Part shown: positions 8,060 through 17,420 of the stretch, in pieces
Numbering within the stretch: the stretch's first letter is position 1
Layout: each line of letters opens with the position of its first letter
Assembly: GCF_017873565.1 (NCBI RefSeq)
Contig: NZ_JAGGKH010000012.1
Span: forward strand, 1-64,000
Length of the DNA: 64,000 nt
Source: Lederbergia galactosidilytica
GTDB lineage: Bacteria; Bacillota; Bacilli; Bacillales; Bacillaceae_C
Reading direction: 5' to 3'
Notes under the pieces: model-generated
Seen by the model: the letters and a program-made list of their open reading frames with translations, nothing else
Databases searched by the model: none
Told to the model about the DNA's origin: nothing
Program-made: the position numbers and the translations under genes

Positions 8060-8896
8060 TTATTTTATTCCAGTCATTGAAATCCCTTTAATAATATGAC
8101 GTTGGAATAGTAGAAATACTATTAATGCAGGGATACTGGCAGCCACATTTGAGGCCATCGGAACAGCCAAGTCAGTTGCAAAATTACTTTGAAACGTCGG
8201 TATACCGACTGGTAATGTCATCATTTTTGTCTCTTGTGCAACCAATAGCGGCCATAGTAGGTTATTCCAAGATTGGACAAAAACGAAGATACTAACCGCT
8301 GCCATTGAACTGCTAGATAGTGGGAAAATAATTTTCCACCAAGTGAGAAACGGACCAGCACCGTCTATTTCCGCTGCCTCCAGGAGTTCTTTTGGTAATT
8401 GATCAATAAACTGCTTTAAGATCAAAAATGCGAGTGGTAACATCATTCCGGGTAAAATAAGGGCCTTATACGAATTAACCCAATCCAGATCAACAATCAT
8501 GTTGAATAAAGGTACAACAATCGATTCCATTGGGACCATCAAACCGGCTAAAATAAAAGCGATAAGAAGTTTTTTTCCTTTAAATTCAATTCTTGAAACT
8601 GCATAGGCTGCCCATGAACTAAACAAAACCGTAACGACTGTTTGTACGCCCCCAACAATCACACTGTTCAAAGTCCATCTCCACATCATCGCTGTACCAT
8701 CTGGTTTCAATACTTCTATAAAACTATCCAAAGTGTATGGGGGCATGAGTAGCTTACTTATAACGGTTACAGTTGAACCTGGCGCTTTAAAAGCTGAAAT
8801 TAACATCCATAACATTGGCAATAGCATAATAATGGCAATGGCATAAGCTAAGACATACACCCAAAATCTACTCTTTGTCCTTCTTTCTTTTTTCAC
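8060..8896 (-). CDS. Carbohydrate ABC transporter permease (MalG type)
   Basis: The 278-residue inner-membrane permease of the CUT1 family has six hydrophobic segments. The EAA loop that contacts the ATPase is present as EAAEIDGAGPFLTWWKIIFPLS (about residues 189-210). It starts at GTG 8896 after GGAGGTGG. It is the third gene of a binding protein-permease-permease operon. No ATPase is encoded nearby, so a shared MsmX/UgpC-like ATPase elsewhere is expected. The shared operator with the GH2 gene suggests a glycoside substrate. Confidence 0.9.
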   Translation of the reverse strand: MKKERRTKSRFWVYVLAYAIAIIMLLPMLWMLISAFKAPGSTVTVISKLLMPPYTLDSFIEVLKPDGTAMMWRWTLNSVIVGGVQTVVTVLFSSWAAYAVSRIEFKGKKLLIAFILAGLMVPMESIVVPLFNMIVDLDWVNSYKALILPGMMLPLAFLILKQFIDQLPKELLEAAEIDGAGPFLTWWKIIFPLSSSSMAAVSIFVFVQSWNNLLWPLLVAQETKMMTLPVGIPTFQSNFATDLAVPMASNVAASIPALIVFLLFQRHIIKGISMTGIK

Positions 8897-8924
8897 TTGT
8901 TGTCCACCTCCCTATTTCATCTCT

Positions 8925-9863
8925 CTATGATTTTTTATCAGTCAGCAATTTTGATTGAATAACAGAGATTAATGAAATAATGAAAAATAATACAAATGAT
9001 ACAGCTGTTGCATAACCCATATCCCACTGGCGGAAAGCGATTTGATAGATATAATGGACAAGCGGTGTCGTTGAAATACCTGGTCCACCGTTGGTAATCA
9101 AAAATGTTTGTCCAAATAGCTTAAAAGATGCGATCGTCTGCAAGATAATAACTAATGTCGTAACTCCCTTTAATGAAGGCATAGTAATATAGCGAAACTT
9201 GTTCCAACCATTGGCTCCATCTATATCTGCTGCTTCATATAACTCTTCAGGAATCTCTTGCAATCCTGCTAAAAACAGAATCATATTAAAACCGACAGTC
9301 CACCATAACGTAGCAATCAAGATTGACAGCCACCCCATTCCCCAACTCCCAAAGAATGAGATCTGTGTTGTAATCCCAAATATACTTAATGTTTCTGCCA
9401 AAAGCCCTGTTTTTGATTGTAAAATAAACACCCAAATACTGGCAATAACCGAAACAGACAACATATAAGGCATAAAATAAACGCTTCTGAGAAAAGTAGT
9501 CCCTTTTAATTTTGCATTTACCAATAGTGCCATAAGCAACCCAAAAATCACGATCGTTGGCGTCGAAATCACAATAAAATAAAGCGTATTACCAAAGGAG
9601 GCCCAAAACTTCTCATCTGTTAACATGTATTTGTAGTTGGTTAATCCTGCAAAGTTCTGTTCAACTCCATAAGATCCTGTTGTTAAACTAGTTAAAAACC
9701 CTTGGATAATCGGATAGACCCAGAACCATAAATATAGAATCATAAAAGGAGCTAGAAAAACCAGGGCAGTTAAATAATTTTTTCTTTTTCGCTTCCTTAA
9801 TATTTTATTTTTACTGTGACTACGTAGCTTCTCGTTTTGAAGCACAGCGTTTATCTTAGACAA
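8925..9863 (-). CDS. Carbohydrate ABC transporter permease (MalF type)
   Basis: This is the second permease of the importer, with about six transmembrane segments after a basic cytoplasmic N-terminus (KNKILRKRKRKN). The EAA-like loop reads EELYEAADIDGANGWNKFRYITMP. The frame is open to 9914, but AAAGGGTG lies about 6 nt before TTG 9863, a better start. GTG 9872 overlaps that RBS and is less likely. It sits 28 nt before the MalG-type gene. Confidence 0.88.
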   Translation of the reverse strand: MSKINAVLQNEKLRSHSKNKILRKRKRKNYLTALVFLAPFMILYLWFWVYPIIQGFLTSLTTGSYGVEQNFAGLTNYKYMLTDEKFWASFGNTLYFIVISTPTIVIFGLLMALLVNAKLKGTTFLRSVYFMPYMLSVSVIASIWVFILQSKTGLLAETLSIFGITTQISFFGSWGMGWLSILIATLWWTVGFNMILFLAGLQEIPEELYEAADIDGANGWNKFRYITMPSLKGVTTLVIILQTIASFKLFGQTFLITNGGPGISTTPLVHYIYQIAFRQWDMGYATAVSFVLFFIISLISVIQSKLLTDKKS

Positions 9864-9933
9864 GGCATTCACCCTTTCAAAAAAGATGATGCGGAATAAC
9901 CATTGGCATCCCACATCAACATGATAATAACGA

Positions 9934-11211
9934 TTATTTGCTTAACAATTCATTTACTTTTATTTGTGCTTCTTCTAATCCTTCATCTACTGTAGCTTGT
10001 CCATAGTTTACTTTAACCAATGATTCAAGAATGGCATCATTGATCGCCCCTAGCTTTGGTGTATCTGGCATATATTTAACAATATCCATAACAGAGGCAT
10101 AATCCGCCCGATAAGGCATTTCTTGATATTCTTCAGATTCAATGACAGATGGTTTAGATGGGACATGCCCTGCTTTTGCCCACATCACACCATTTTCAGC
10201 TAACCAGTCAGCAAACTTAACAGCAGCAACCTCTTTCTCGCGATCATCTTGCTTTGGCACGATTAGCGTATGAGAATCTCCCCATGCCGCGGGCTGACCA
10301 AATAATTGTGGAAATGGAACAGCTGCAAAATCAAGTGACTCCTCAGTTTCAAAGTTCCCTGTCGCCCATACACCAGTAAAAGTAATGGCTGCTTTTTGTG
10401 TTTTGAAAATATCGTAACTATTATCCCCAATATCTGCAGGCATTAAATCTTCATCTAACCAAGTTTTTAATAGGTTCATTGCTTCCTTACTTTCAGGTGA
10501 GGTTAGATTCGCCTTACCATCTTCAAGATAGGTAACTCCTTGTTGGTTCAATAATGCATCCCAAATCCAAAAAGTAAATACATTATTTGAGCCAATAATT
10601 AGAGGGCTTACATCGTTTGGCAATTCCTTTTTCAAAATTTTCAGCATTGCCGTAAATCCGTCTGCACCTTGATTCATTTTAATCGAGCCATCCTCATTGA
10701 GAAGACCTGCATCTTTTAGATATTTTTTGTTGTAGAACATAATTACAGCGTGAGTATCTAGAGGAATAGCATAATGTTTTCCGTCAAAGATAACCGCATT
10801 TTCTTGATTATCAGCATATGTGGACCAATCAAGACCAGCATCACTCGCTAACTCGTCCAACGGTTCAATCTTTTTTGTTGGAATCAGCTCAGATAGGTGT
10901 GAAATATGCGAAACAGCTATATCTGGAGCTGAATTAGAAACAAGTGATGTTTTCAGCGTTGTATAATAATCATCCCAGTTATTATTCATAAATTCGACTT
11001 TAATTTCATCTTGTGAATTATTAAATTCCTTCACCATTTCTTCCATATATTTACCATCAGATCCACTAAAAGGTACCCAATATTTTAATTCAATTTGTTT
11101 TCCATTCTTCCCTGTACTAGCTGTATCTCCATCTTTTGCTTTGGAAGAACAGCCCGCTAAAATCACAGATAAAATTAACACGATAACTGCAAGCTTCTTT
11201 AACGCTTTCAA
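9934..11211 (-). CDS. Extracellular sugar-binding lipoprotein of a CUT1 ABC importer
   Basis: The precursor of about 425 residues has a lipoprotein signal with lipobox VILAGC, then an Asp/Gly/Lys/Thr linker and a family 1 solute-binding fold (IELKYWVPFSGSDGKYMEEMVKEFN...). It should be tethered outside and deliver an oligosaccharide to the two permeases. GAGGAGG lies 8 nt before TTG 11211; the longer frame from 11247 lacks an RBS. Its promoter carries the AACAT-N6-ATGTT operator shared with the regulator and GH2 gene. The substrate is inferred only from that regulon. Confidence 0.9.
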   Translation of the reverse strand: MKALKKLAVIVLILSVILAGCSSKAKDGDTASTGKNGKQIELKYWVPFSGSDGKYMEEMVKEFNNSQDEIKVEFMNNNWDDYYTTLKTSLVSNSAPDIAVSHISHLSELIPTKKIEPLDELASDAGLDWSTYADNQENAVIFDGKHYAIPLDTHAVIMFYNKKYLKDAGLLNEDGSIKMNQGADGFTAMLKILKKELPNDVSPLIIGSNNVFTFWIWDALLNQQGVTYLEDGKANLTSPESKEAMNLLKTWLDEDLMPADIGDNSYDIFKTQKAAITFTGVWATGNFETEESLDFAAVPFPQLFGQPAAWGDSHTLIVPKQDDREKEVAAVKFADWLAENGVMWAKAGHVPSKPSVIESEEYQEMPYRADYASVMDIVKYMPDTPKLGAINDAILESLVKVNYGQATVDEGLEEAQIKVNELLSK

Positions 11212-11245
11212 TTTTACTTCCTCCTCGTAAAATGATTTCAAACAC

Positions 11246-11275
11246 AATATAACATGTTTATATGTTTTGTTGCAA
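11246..11275 (-). promoter_or_regulatory. Promoter and operator of the CUT1 operon
   Basis: On the minus strand TTGCAA (11275-11270) and TTATAT (11252-11247) are separated by 17 nt. The dyad AACAT-N6-ATGTT at 11251-11266 fills the spacer and touches the -10, so a bound protein would block RNA polymerase. The spacer closely matches that of the GH2 promoter. Confidence 0.6.
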
Positions 11276-11466
11276 TAAAAATTGTAATAATATTTTTTTA
11301 TTATATTAATAAAAAAACATTGAAAGAAGAATTCTCTAAATTAGTTTGTTTATTTTTCGGATAACGTGATAGTTTTCTAGATATTAACACTCGCTAAAAA
11401 ACTCTCTTTCTCTAGTAAATGGAGCCTTTTGGCAATTTTATTAGAAAGTTGAACCTACTTCGCAAA

Positions 11467-11504
11467 TAAAAAAGGCGTAGGGATCATATCACCCTTCACC
11501 TTTT
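11467..11504 (-). terminator. Terminator of the ArsR-type regulator gene
   Basis: AAAGGCGTAGGG pairs imperfectly with CCCTTCACCTTT across a 7-nt loop; the minus strand then has a T run. It lies 41 nt after the regulator stop and separates it from the ABC operon. Confidence 0.65.
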
Positions 11505-11544
11505 CAAAGTGGTAGACTTATTGGACAATCGAAGCCTCTCACAT

Positions 11545-12468
11545 CTAATCTACATAACGCAAATTCATAATAATCCCTTGCCGATAATTCCCAAATTCCT
11601 TGCCAAATAAATTTAATCCACCTACATTCACAGCATCTTTCTTGACCCCTAAACGGAGTGAAATAAAAGGCTTCTCATCAAGGTTTAATTCATTTACTGT
11701 AACATCCGAGATTTTTACACCATCTAGAAAGCTCCCGTCCTTGCTAATTTTCCAGTTTTTCAAGAGGCCATATTGGGTAAAATGTAATCCCCACCATTTC
11801 GGTGTATTAAAACCTCTTTCCCCTCCAAAATCTCCGGGTGAAGTCCAGGTACCGATCTCAATATCGTTAATCCACAGTGTGATATCAGATGGCCAATCAA
11901 GTTTGTGATAGGGAGCTTCCGAACAAATCTCTGCACTAAATTCCAGCTCCGTTGCTTTAGCACCATAAGGAAGGCGATTAGGATAACGATATTCAACATG
12001 ACCAACACGAAAATAAAGTAATTGGGCGTGTTTTCTTCCCGTTTCATAAAATGAACGTGGGTCATCTTGCATTCCAATATAATCATCCATCCCAACTATG
12101 CCACAACTCGGTTCAGCCTGACAGTCTATGTATTCACCAATCGGCATATCAAAGGTAATCATATTCCCCTCCTCTATTTGATCCTCAGGAAAAAGATCAA
12201 TAATAATTCGATCGAAATTCTTTGTATTAATTTTTTGTGTTCCCCGCCCTGGTATTAATTCAGTCGTAATTAAATTCATATCTTGTAATTTTTTCACATT
12301 AACCGCCGTTGTAGAGAATGGCAGCCCTAATTTTTCGGAGAGTTCATTCACATTATGTGGTCCAGTGCTCAATACCTTTAAAATATTCATTCGATGTTCA
12401 TTCGCGATTGCTTTGCATACCTCAACAGCATTATCCATGTTCAGATGTAAATTTTTAATTCTAACCAC
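11545..12468 (-). CDS. ArsR-type transcriptional regulator with a large C-terminal domain
   Basis: The N-terminal ~85 residues form a winged helix of the ArsR type (AIANEHRMNILKVLSTG, VNELSEKLGLPFSTTAVNVKKLQ). About 200 further residues, rich in Trp, Gly and beta-strand patterns, follow (ITLWINDIEIGTW, LHFTQYGLLKNW, FISLRLGVKK); they probably sense the inducer. Classical ArsR proteins are about 100 residues, and the metal-binding Cys motif ELCVCDL is absent, so it is unlikely to be a metal sensor. It is divergent from the GH2 gene and upstream of the ABC operon; all three share one operator. The GTG start at 12468 is not well supported by an RBS. Confidence 0.75.
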   Translation of the reverse strand: MVRIKNLHLNMDNAVEVCKAIANEHRMNILKVLSTGPHNVNELSEKLGLPFSTTAVNVKKLQDMNLITTELIPGRGTQKINTKNFDRIIIDLFPEDQIEEGNMITFDMPIGEYIDCQAEPSCGIVGMDDYIGMQDDPRSFYETGRKHAQLLYFRVGHVEYRYPNRLPYGAKATELEFSAEICSEAPYHKLDWPSDITLWINDIEIGTWTSPGDFGGERGFNTPKWWGLHFTQYGLLKNWKISKDGSFLDGVKISDVTVNELNLDEKPFISLRLGVKKDAVNVGGLNLFGKEFGNYRQGIIMNLRYVD

Positions 12469-12502
12469 CTCAACTTTATTACAGTTTAATTACCTTAAAT
12501 AC

Positions 12503-12523
12503 AATATAACATGGAATAATATT
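12503..12523 (-). promoter_or_regulatory. Operator in the regulator's own promoter
   Basis: AACAT-N6-ATATT at 12508-12523 differs from the dyad at the two neighbouring promoters by one base. On the minus strand it continues into ATGTTATATT, which includes the probable -10. This implies autoregulation. Confidence 0.5.
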
Positions 12524-12636
12524 GCCTGAAAGAAATGCGCGAAGGTTTTATCCGCGACAACATTCGGCTAGAAGTATTAAATGATAATTCCACTAAATAA
12601 CAAAATACAATTTAAATATTATTATTTTAATTAAAC

Positions 12637-12666
12637 TTGTAACGAAACATATTATAATGTTATATT
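12637..12666 (+). promoter_or_regulatory. Promoter and operator of the GH2 gene
   Basis: TTGTAA (12637-12642) and TTATAT (12660-12665) are separated by 17 nt. AACAT-N6-ATGTT occupies 12646-12661. The layout is the same as at the ABC operon promoter. Confidence 0.6.
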
Positions 12667-12754
12667 AAGTTTGAGAAAAACGTAAGAAATCTTACTTTTA
12701 TTGTCCATCTTGAATTTTAGTTGTGAGAATATCGAATAGAAGAGGAGTTTTTTT

Positions 12755-14551
12755 ATGTTAGAAATGATTAAAAAAGGGGATTATAGTGGTCTAACTTATC
12801 CGCGGCCACAATTTGTAAGACAAGATAATTGGTCAAGTTTAGATGGCCAATGGGATTTTACTTATGATAATGAAAATATAGGAGAAAAAGAGAGATGGTT
12901 TTTAGATAAGTCCTTTACTCATAAAATAAATGTTCCTTATGTGTATCAAAGTAAACTCTCTGGAATTGGTGATGCCGGAGAACATAATATTATTTGGTAT
13001 AAACGAACATTTGAAATGGAACAAACTAATAAAAGAACATTTATCCACTTTGAAGCAGTTGATTATCTGACCAAAGTATGGTTAAATGGACAATTTATTG
13101 GAGAACACGAAGGTGGTCATGTTCCATTTAGTTTCGAATTAACAGACCAATTAGATGCTGGTTCCAATAAAATTGTTATCAGAGTAGAAGATAAAAATAG
13201 CTGTGCTCAAATTATTGGAAAGCAGTCCTGGAAAGATCATAACTTTTTATGCTGGTATACCCGTACCACAGGAATTTGGCAAAGTGTTTGGTTAGAACAG
13301 GTTGAGAGCTTTTTTATTGAAGAAGCAAAAATGACTCCCAATGTTGACAAGGGAACTATTGAGCTAGAAGTATACACAAATGGTGATTATATTGATGGCT
13401 ACTTGCAAGTCCAGGTGAGCTATAAAGGGAAATCGATTCGCAGATCCGGGATGAGTATTATTAATGATTCTGCCAAATTATCGATTGATGTAAGCATGGA
13501 AGAAGCAGATTTCCGAGTTGAATATTGGACACCTGACACACCAAATTTATATGATATTACATTCACATTAGAAGATAAAGAAGAGCAGACTGACTGTGTG
13601 CAAAGTTACTTCGGAATGCGTAAGATCGATCACAAGGGCCGAAAAGTTCTTCTTAACAATAAGGAGTTTTACCAAAAGCTTATTCTTGACCAAGGATATT
13701 ATGGCGAGGGTTTATTAACTCCTCGTTCTATAGATGATTTAGTCAATGATCTATTGAAAGTTAAGGAAATGGGCTTTAACGGGGTTAGAATGCACCAAAA
13801 AGTAGCAGATCGACGCTATATGTATCTATGCGATCTATTAGGTGTAGCCATGTGGGCCGAAGTACCAAGTTTTTTTGAATTAAACGAGAAATCTATTAAC
13901 AATGCGCTGCACGAAACAAAAAAAATTATTGAAAAACACTATAATCATCCCTCGACAATCATCTATACTTTGATGAATGAATCTTGGGGAATTAATGAAG
14001 TATATGAAAATGAAAAACAGCAGCAATTTGTGAACTTTTTATACCAGATGGCCAAACTATTGGATCAAACTAGATTGATAATCGGTAATGATGGTTGGGA
14101 GCACACCTTAACAGATATCTTAACTATTCATGATTACACAGCCGACCATGAAGTTATTAGGGATAAATATAAGGATTTTGAAGAAGCGGTAAATGGTAGC
14201 CCTTCCTCTACAAGTAACCGACAAAACTATAGCAAGGGCTATAAGTACAATGAAGAGCCAATTATTATAAGCGAGTACGGTGGGATTGCTTTTCATCATG
14301 ATGAAGATGAAGAGTCTTGGGGATATGGAGAAAGACTAACCTCTGAAGAAGCGGTCCTACAGAGACTTGAAGATCTTACTCGGGCCTTCATGGATTTAGA
14401 TTATGTGTCAGGTATTTGCTACACACAACTTACAGATGTCGAACAAGAGGTAAATGGCTTACTAGACCATAATCATGACTATAAATTTGATCCGCAAAAG
14501 ATCCGAGCAATTTTAAATTATAAATATAATAACGGGTATATTTTCGAGTAA
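12755..14551 (+). CDS. Glycoside hydrolase family 2 (beta-galactosidase/beta-glucuronidase type)
   Basis: The 598-residue cytoplasmic enzyme has an N-terminal jelly-roll sugar-binding domain (YPRPQFVRQDNWSSLDGQWDF), an immunoglobulin-like domain and a TIM barrel starting near residue 310. The acid/base Glu is in LMNESWG (E409) and the nucleophile in IISEYGG (E507), both in GH2 contexts. It lacks the C-terminal domains of LacZ. It has no signal peptide and probably splits a beta-glycoside brought in by the adjacent ABC importer. Exact specificity cannot be told from sequence. RBS GAGGAG lies before ATG 12755. A terminator follows. Confidence 0.88.
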   Translation: MLEMIKKGDYSGLTYPRPQFVRQDNWSSLDGQWDFTYDNENIGEKERWFLDKSFTHKINVPYVYQSKLSGIGDAGEHNIIWYKRTFEMEQTNKRTFIHFEAVDYLTKVWLNGQFIGEHEGGHVPFSFELTDQLDAGSNKIVIRVEDKNSCAQIIGKQSWKDHNFLCWYTRTTGIWQSVWLEQVESFFIEEAKMTPNVDKGTIELEVYTNGDYIDGYLQVQVSYKGKSIRRSGMSIINDSAKLSIDVSMEEADFRVEYWTPDTPNLYDITFTLEDKEEQTDCVQSYFGMRKIDHKGRKVLLNNKEFYQKLILDQGYYGEGLLTPRSIDDLVNDLLKVKEMGFNGVRMHQKVADRRYMYLCDLLGVAMWAEVPSFFELNEKSINNALHETKKIIEKHYNHPSTIIYTLMNESWGINEVYENEKQQQFVNFLYQMAKLLDQTRLIIGNDGWEHTLTDILTIHDYTADHEVIRDKYKDFEEAVNGSPSSTSNRQNYSKGYKYNEEPIIISEYGGIAFHHDEDEESWGYGERLTSEEAVLQRLEDLTRAFMDLDYVSGICYTQLTDVEQEVNGLLDHNHDYKFDPQKIRAILNYKYNNGYIFE

Positions 14552-14573
14552 AATAGCAACTCGGCTATCTTAA

Positions 14574-14607
14574 GGTGCTGTCCCACTTCGGGCAGCACCC
14601 TGCCTTT
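14574..14607 (+). terminator. Terminator of the GH2 gene
   Basis: GGTGCTG pairs with CAGCACC around a C/T-rich loop, followed by CTGCCTTTT. Confidence 0.65.
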
Positions 14608-14698
14608 TAGTAAGATCAATTTCTCCCTTCAATAGGTATGGTTCATCGGACTTATATTATAAAGCGGAGAAGTAAATCCCTTAGTTATCTATCCAAAA

Positions 14699-15271
14699 TT
14701 ATTCCCATTTTGCTTTTAAAGGTGGGGAATAATACTCCATTTTATCCAATAAGCTATTTGGATCAGAATCAATAATGATTAAATCCTTATACATAGCATT
14801 CATAAACCCTTCTTCAATCGTATAATCTAACATCGAAATTAATGGTTCGAAAAAGCCATTCACATTTAATAAACCACACGGCTTTTGGTGATAACCAAGC
14901 TGTGCCCAAGTGAATACCTCAAACCATTCTTCTAATGTTCCTGCTCCTCCGGGAAGAGCAATAAATCCATTCGCTAAATCAGCCATTTTTGCTTTTCGTT
15001 CATGCATAGTTTCTACGACATAAAGTTCAGTTAAATTTTGATGAGCTATCTCAACATCTTGTAATTTCTTAGGTATTATCCCGATAACATTGCCCCCATT
15101 ATTTAACGCTGAATTAGCCAATGCCCCCATGCAGCCAACTTGCGCACCGCCATATACTAACGTTCTCCCACTAGAGGCTAATTCTTCACCAAGTTTTTTG
15201 GCATTTTCCAAATAAATTTTATTTTTTCCAGCGCTTGAACCACAGAACACGGCTATGTTTTTAATATTCAT
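14699..15271 (-). CDS. LOG family protein (nucleoside 5'-monophosphate phosphoribohydrolase)
   Basis: The 190-residue product belongs to the LOG family: IAVFCGSSAG at the N-terminus, LVYGGAQVGCMG, MHERKAKM and the signature PGGAGTLEEWFE near residues 107-118. The R/K and E residues of these motifs form the active site that cleaves N6-modified AMP to base and ribose 5-phosphate. Family members are often labelled lysine decarboxylase, which is wrong. It resembles B. subtilis YvdD. It lies just downstream of a MazG-like pyrophosphohydrolase gene, so both may clean up nucleotides. Confidence 0.88.
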   Translation of the reverse strand: MNIKNIAVFCGSSAGKNKIYLENAKKLGEELASSGRTLVYGGAQVGCMGALANSALNNGGNVIGIIPKKLQDVEIAHQNLTELYVVETMHERKAKMADLANGFIALPGGAGTLEEWFEVFTWAQLGYHQKPCGLLNVNGFFEPLISMLDYTIEEGFMNAMYKDLIIIDSDPNSLLDKMEYYSPPLKAKWE

Positions 15272-15285
15272 AATTGATCATCCTT

Positions 15286-15603
15286 CTAATTTTGGTATCT
15301 ATGTAACAATTTATTTTTATGTTGTAAAAAGATATCTTCTAAATCAATATTATATTGATTGGCAATCACTACCACATTGCCTAATACGTCTCCTAACTCT
15401 TCTTTGAGATTTTCCTTATCTTCATCAACTGTACTCACCATTTCATCTGGTCGATCCCTCCCTATTTCTAATGCCCTAATTGCTCTTGCTACTTCTCCGG
15501 TTTCTTCCGACAAAAAACCTACCCGTACAAAGATATCTAAATCAGACCAGCCTCTTTCCTTATAATAAGACCCAATCCATTTCTGAAACTCTTTCACATC
15601 CAA
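15286..15603 (-). CDS. MazG-like nucleotide pyrophosphohydrolase
   Basis: The product is a short all-alpha NTP pyrophosphohydrolase. The MazG metal-binding pattern is visible as SEETGEVARAIRALEI (E-E-x-x-E) and later KEELGDVLGNVVVIAN (E-x-x-D). Such proteins hydrolyse (d)NTPs or modified nucleotides to monophosphates. The frame is open to 15651 with ATG at 15636. Family members typically begin DVKEFQKWI, which favours TTG 15603, although the RBS is weak at each candidate. A LOG-family gene follows after 14 nt. Confidence 0.8.
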   Translation of the reverse strand: MDVKEFQKWIGSYYKERGWSDLDIFVRVGFLSEETGEVARAIRALEIGRDRPDEMVSTVDEDKENLKEELGDVLGNVVVIANQYNIDLEDIFLQHKNKLLHRYQN

Positions 15604-15714
15604 AGCTTCGCCCCATTTCCGATATATAGCGTTCATTATGAATAATAACACAATATATAGTGTTATTATACTGTTATCTATCTAATTGAGATTCACTAGA
15701 TAATCTTCTATAAT

Positions 15715-15758
15715 AAAAAAGCCCCACTGTTTAGCGGCACTTCCGTTACAGTTGGGGT
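15715..15758 (-). terminator. Terminator of the YesN-type regulator gene
   Basis: ACCCCAACTGTAACGG pairs with CCGCTAAACAGTGGGG on the minus strand, followed by a T run. It ends the sensor/regulator transcript. Confidence 0.75.
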
Positions 15759-15800
15759 ATCATATCTTCTCTATTTTTCAGCTTTGCAGTATCTTGTAGG

Positions 15801-17420
15801 TTATTCAGGCAAGTTCTGTATCTCTCTATATTCTGCAGGTGTAAGCCCTTCATGTTTTTTAAATAGTTTAATGAAATAGCTTTGGTTATCATATCCTAAT
15901 CGTTCGCAGATCTCGCTAATGGAGTGAGTCGTTTGATCGAGCAATTCTTTTGCTCTTTCCACTTTTATGGATTTTACGTATTCAACAAAGGTTTTTCCCA
16001 TTTCTTTTTTAAACAAGCGGCTAAAATAGCTAGGATTTAAAAATATATGGTTTGCCACTTCATCTAAGTATAATTTCTTTTCGATATTCAATGATACGTA
16101 GATACATGCTTCTAATATTTCTTTATGCTTTGAACTATATAATGACTCAGTTGTTAGTATAATAGCTGATTCTAAACAATCTATGAACCAGGTTTTTAAT
16201 GCAGTGATCGTCTCAATATATACAATCTCTTTATGAAGAATCTCAAGATTAAAGCTAGTTTGAAAATATTGTAACGCTTTTAACTTTATTTTTAGCTCTA
16301 ATAACAGTTTGAGAATCCATTCCTTTATCACTTCTGGATGAAAAGTATTCTCTTGAATAAAATCTAGCCATTTTGTTACATATGGAGGAATATTACGAAT
16401 CTCTTTTTTAAAAATTAAACGCCGCAATTCCACTGCAGCTTGATCATAATAATGAAATAAATCTTCTGTATTATGATCATGCGTCTCCTTTCTCCTCATA
16501 ATTGCACTAGGCTCCATGTAAAAACGTTGGGTGTTACTAGCTAATAAATTTGTTAATTCAAATTGCAGGTCTTCTGGAGCAATTTTTTCCCCTATTAAAA
16601 AAGACATTTGGATATTCAAATAGTCTTTTAATGTCTTCTGTAATACTCTCAAGAGATTAGCAGCTTCCCCAAAATTATCAATTTTTAAAGATGGCTGGTA
16701 AGGTATTAGCATAAAGGATTTATATTCTTCAAAAACGAAATGTTTATCTTCATATTCACTATTATGTACGACTTCCTCGATCACGTTTTGCACCGCAAAC
16801 TGAAAGGTATCCTCTGAGGCATAGGAAGCTTTTAATGCATTATAATCTTCAATAAAGCAAAGAACAGGAATATAGTCCCTCTTCTCCAATTTGAAACCCG
16901 AAAAATTATTTTCATAGCACCAATCTTTTTTGGCATTTGGTGATTGATAGATAAGTTCTTTAATAAATTTTTCTTTTGCTAGATGCTTACTTCTTTCCAC
17001 TGCATTCTCTAATTTAAGTCGTTTAAGATTTTTCCGTTGGTTATTCTCTAAGTTCTCTTTAATGCTCATTAAAAGTTCTGTTAAATCTTCAGGGTCTAAT
17101 GTTTCTTTTAAAATATAATCTTGAACACCTAATTTGATCGCTTTTTGGGCATAGGTAAATTCATTATGACAGGATAAAATGGCAACTTGTAAATCAGGTT
17201 TTCGTTGCTTCATTTTTTTTGTTAATTCTAATCCATCCATTTTTGGCATACCAATATCGGTAATTAAAATATCGGGCATATCTGTTTGTGCATAAGCTAA
17301 TGCATTCGCACCATTCTCATGAGTGCTTTGCAACTCAATATTCAGTTCATTCCATTCAATCATTTCCGACAAAAATTCGATAGCTGGATAATCATCATCC
17401 ACTAACATTACCTTATACAT
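15801..17420 (-). CDS. Two-component response regulator, YesN/AraC type
   Basis: The 539-residue protein has an N-terminal receiver domain with acidic pair D8-D10 and phospho-acceptor D55 (LITDIGMP), a long middle region, and a C-terminal AraC-type double helix-turn-helix (HIFLNPSYFSRLFKKEMGKTFVEYV, then ICERLGYDNQSYFIKLFKKHEGLTPAEYR). It overlaps the histidine kinase gene by 8 nt, so the two are co-translated. Such YesMN pairs control the neighbouring ABC importer genes. It starts at ATG 17420 after AAAGGGGG. Confidence 0.92.
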   Translation of the reverse strand: MYKVMLVDDDYPAIEFLSEMIEWNELNIELQSTHENGANALAYAQTDMPDILITDIGMPKMDGLELTKKMKQRKPDLQVAILSCHNEFTYAQKAIKLGVQDYILKETLDPEDLTELLMSIKENLENNQRKNLKRLKLENAVERSKHLAKEKFIKELIYQSPNAKKDWCYENNFSGFKLEKRDYIPVLCFIEDYNALKASYASEDTFQFAVQNVIEEVVHNSEYEDKHFVFEEYKSFMLIPYQPSLKIDNFGEAANLLRVLQKTLKDYLNIQMSFLIGEKIAPEDLQFELTNLLASNTQRFYMEPSAIMRRKETHDHNTEDLFHYYDQAAVELRRLIFKKEIRNIPPYVTKWLDFIQENTFHPEVIKEWILKLLLELKIKLKALQYFQTSFNLEILHKEIVYIETITALKTWFIDCLESAIILTTESLYSSKHKEILEACIYVSLNIEKKLYLDEVANHIFLNPSYFSRLFKKEMGKTFVEYVKSIKVERAKELLDQTTHSISEICERLGYDNQSYFIKLFKKHEGLTPAEYREIQNLPE

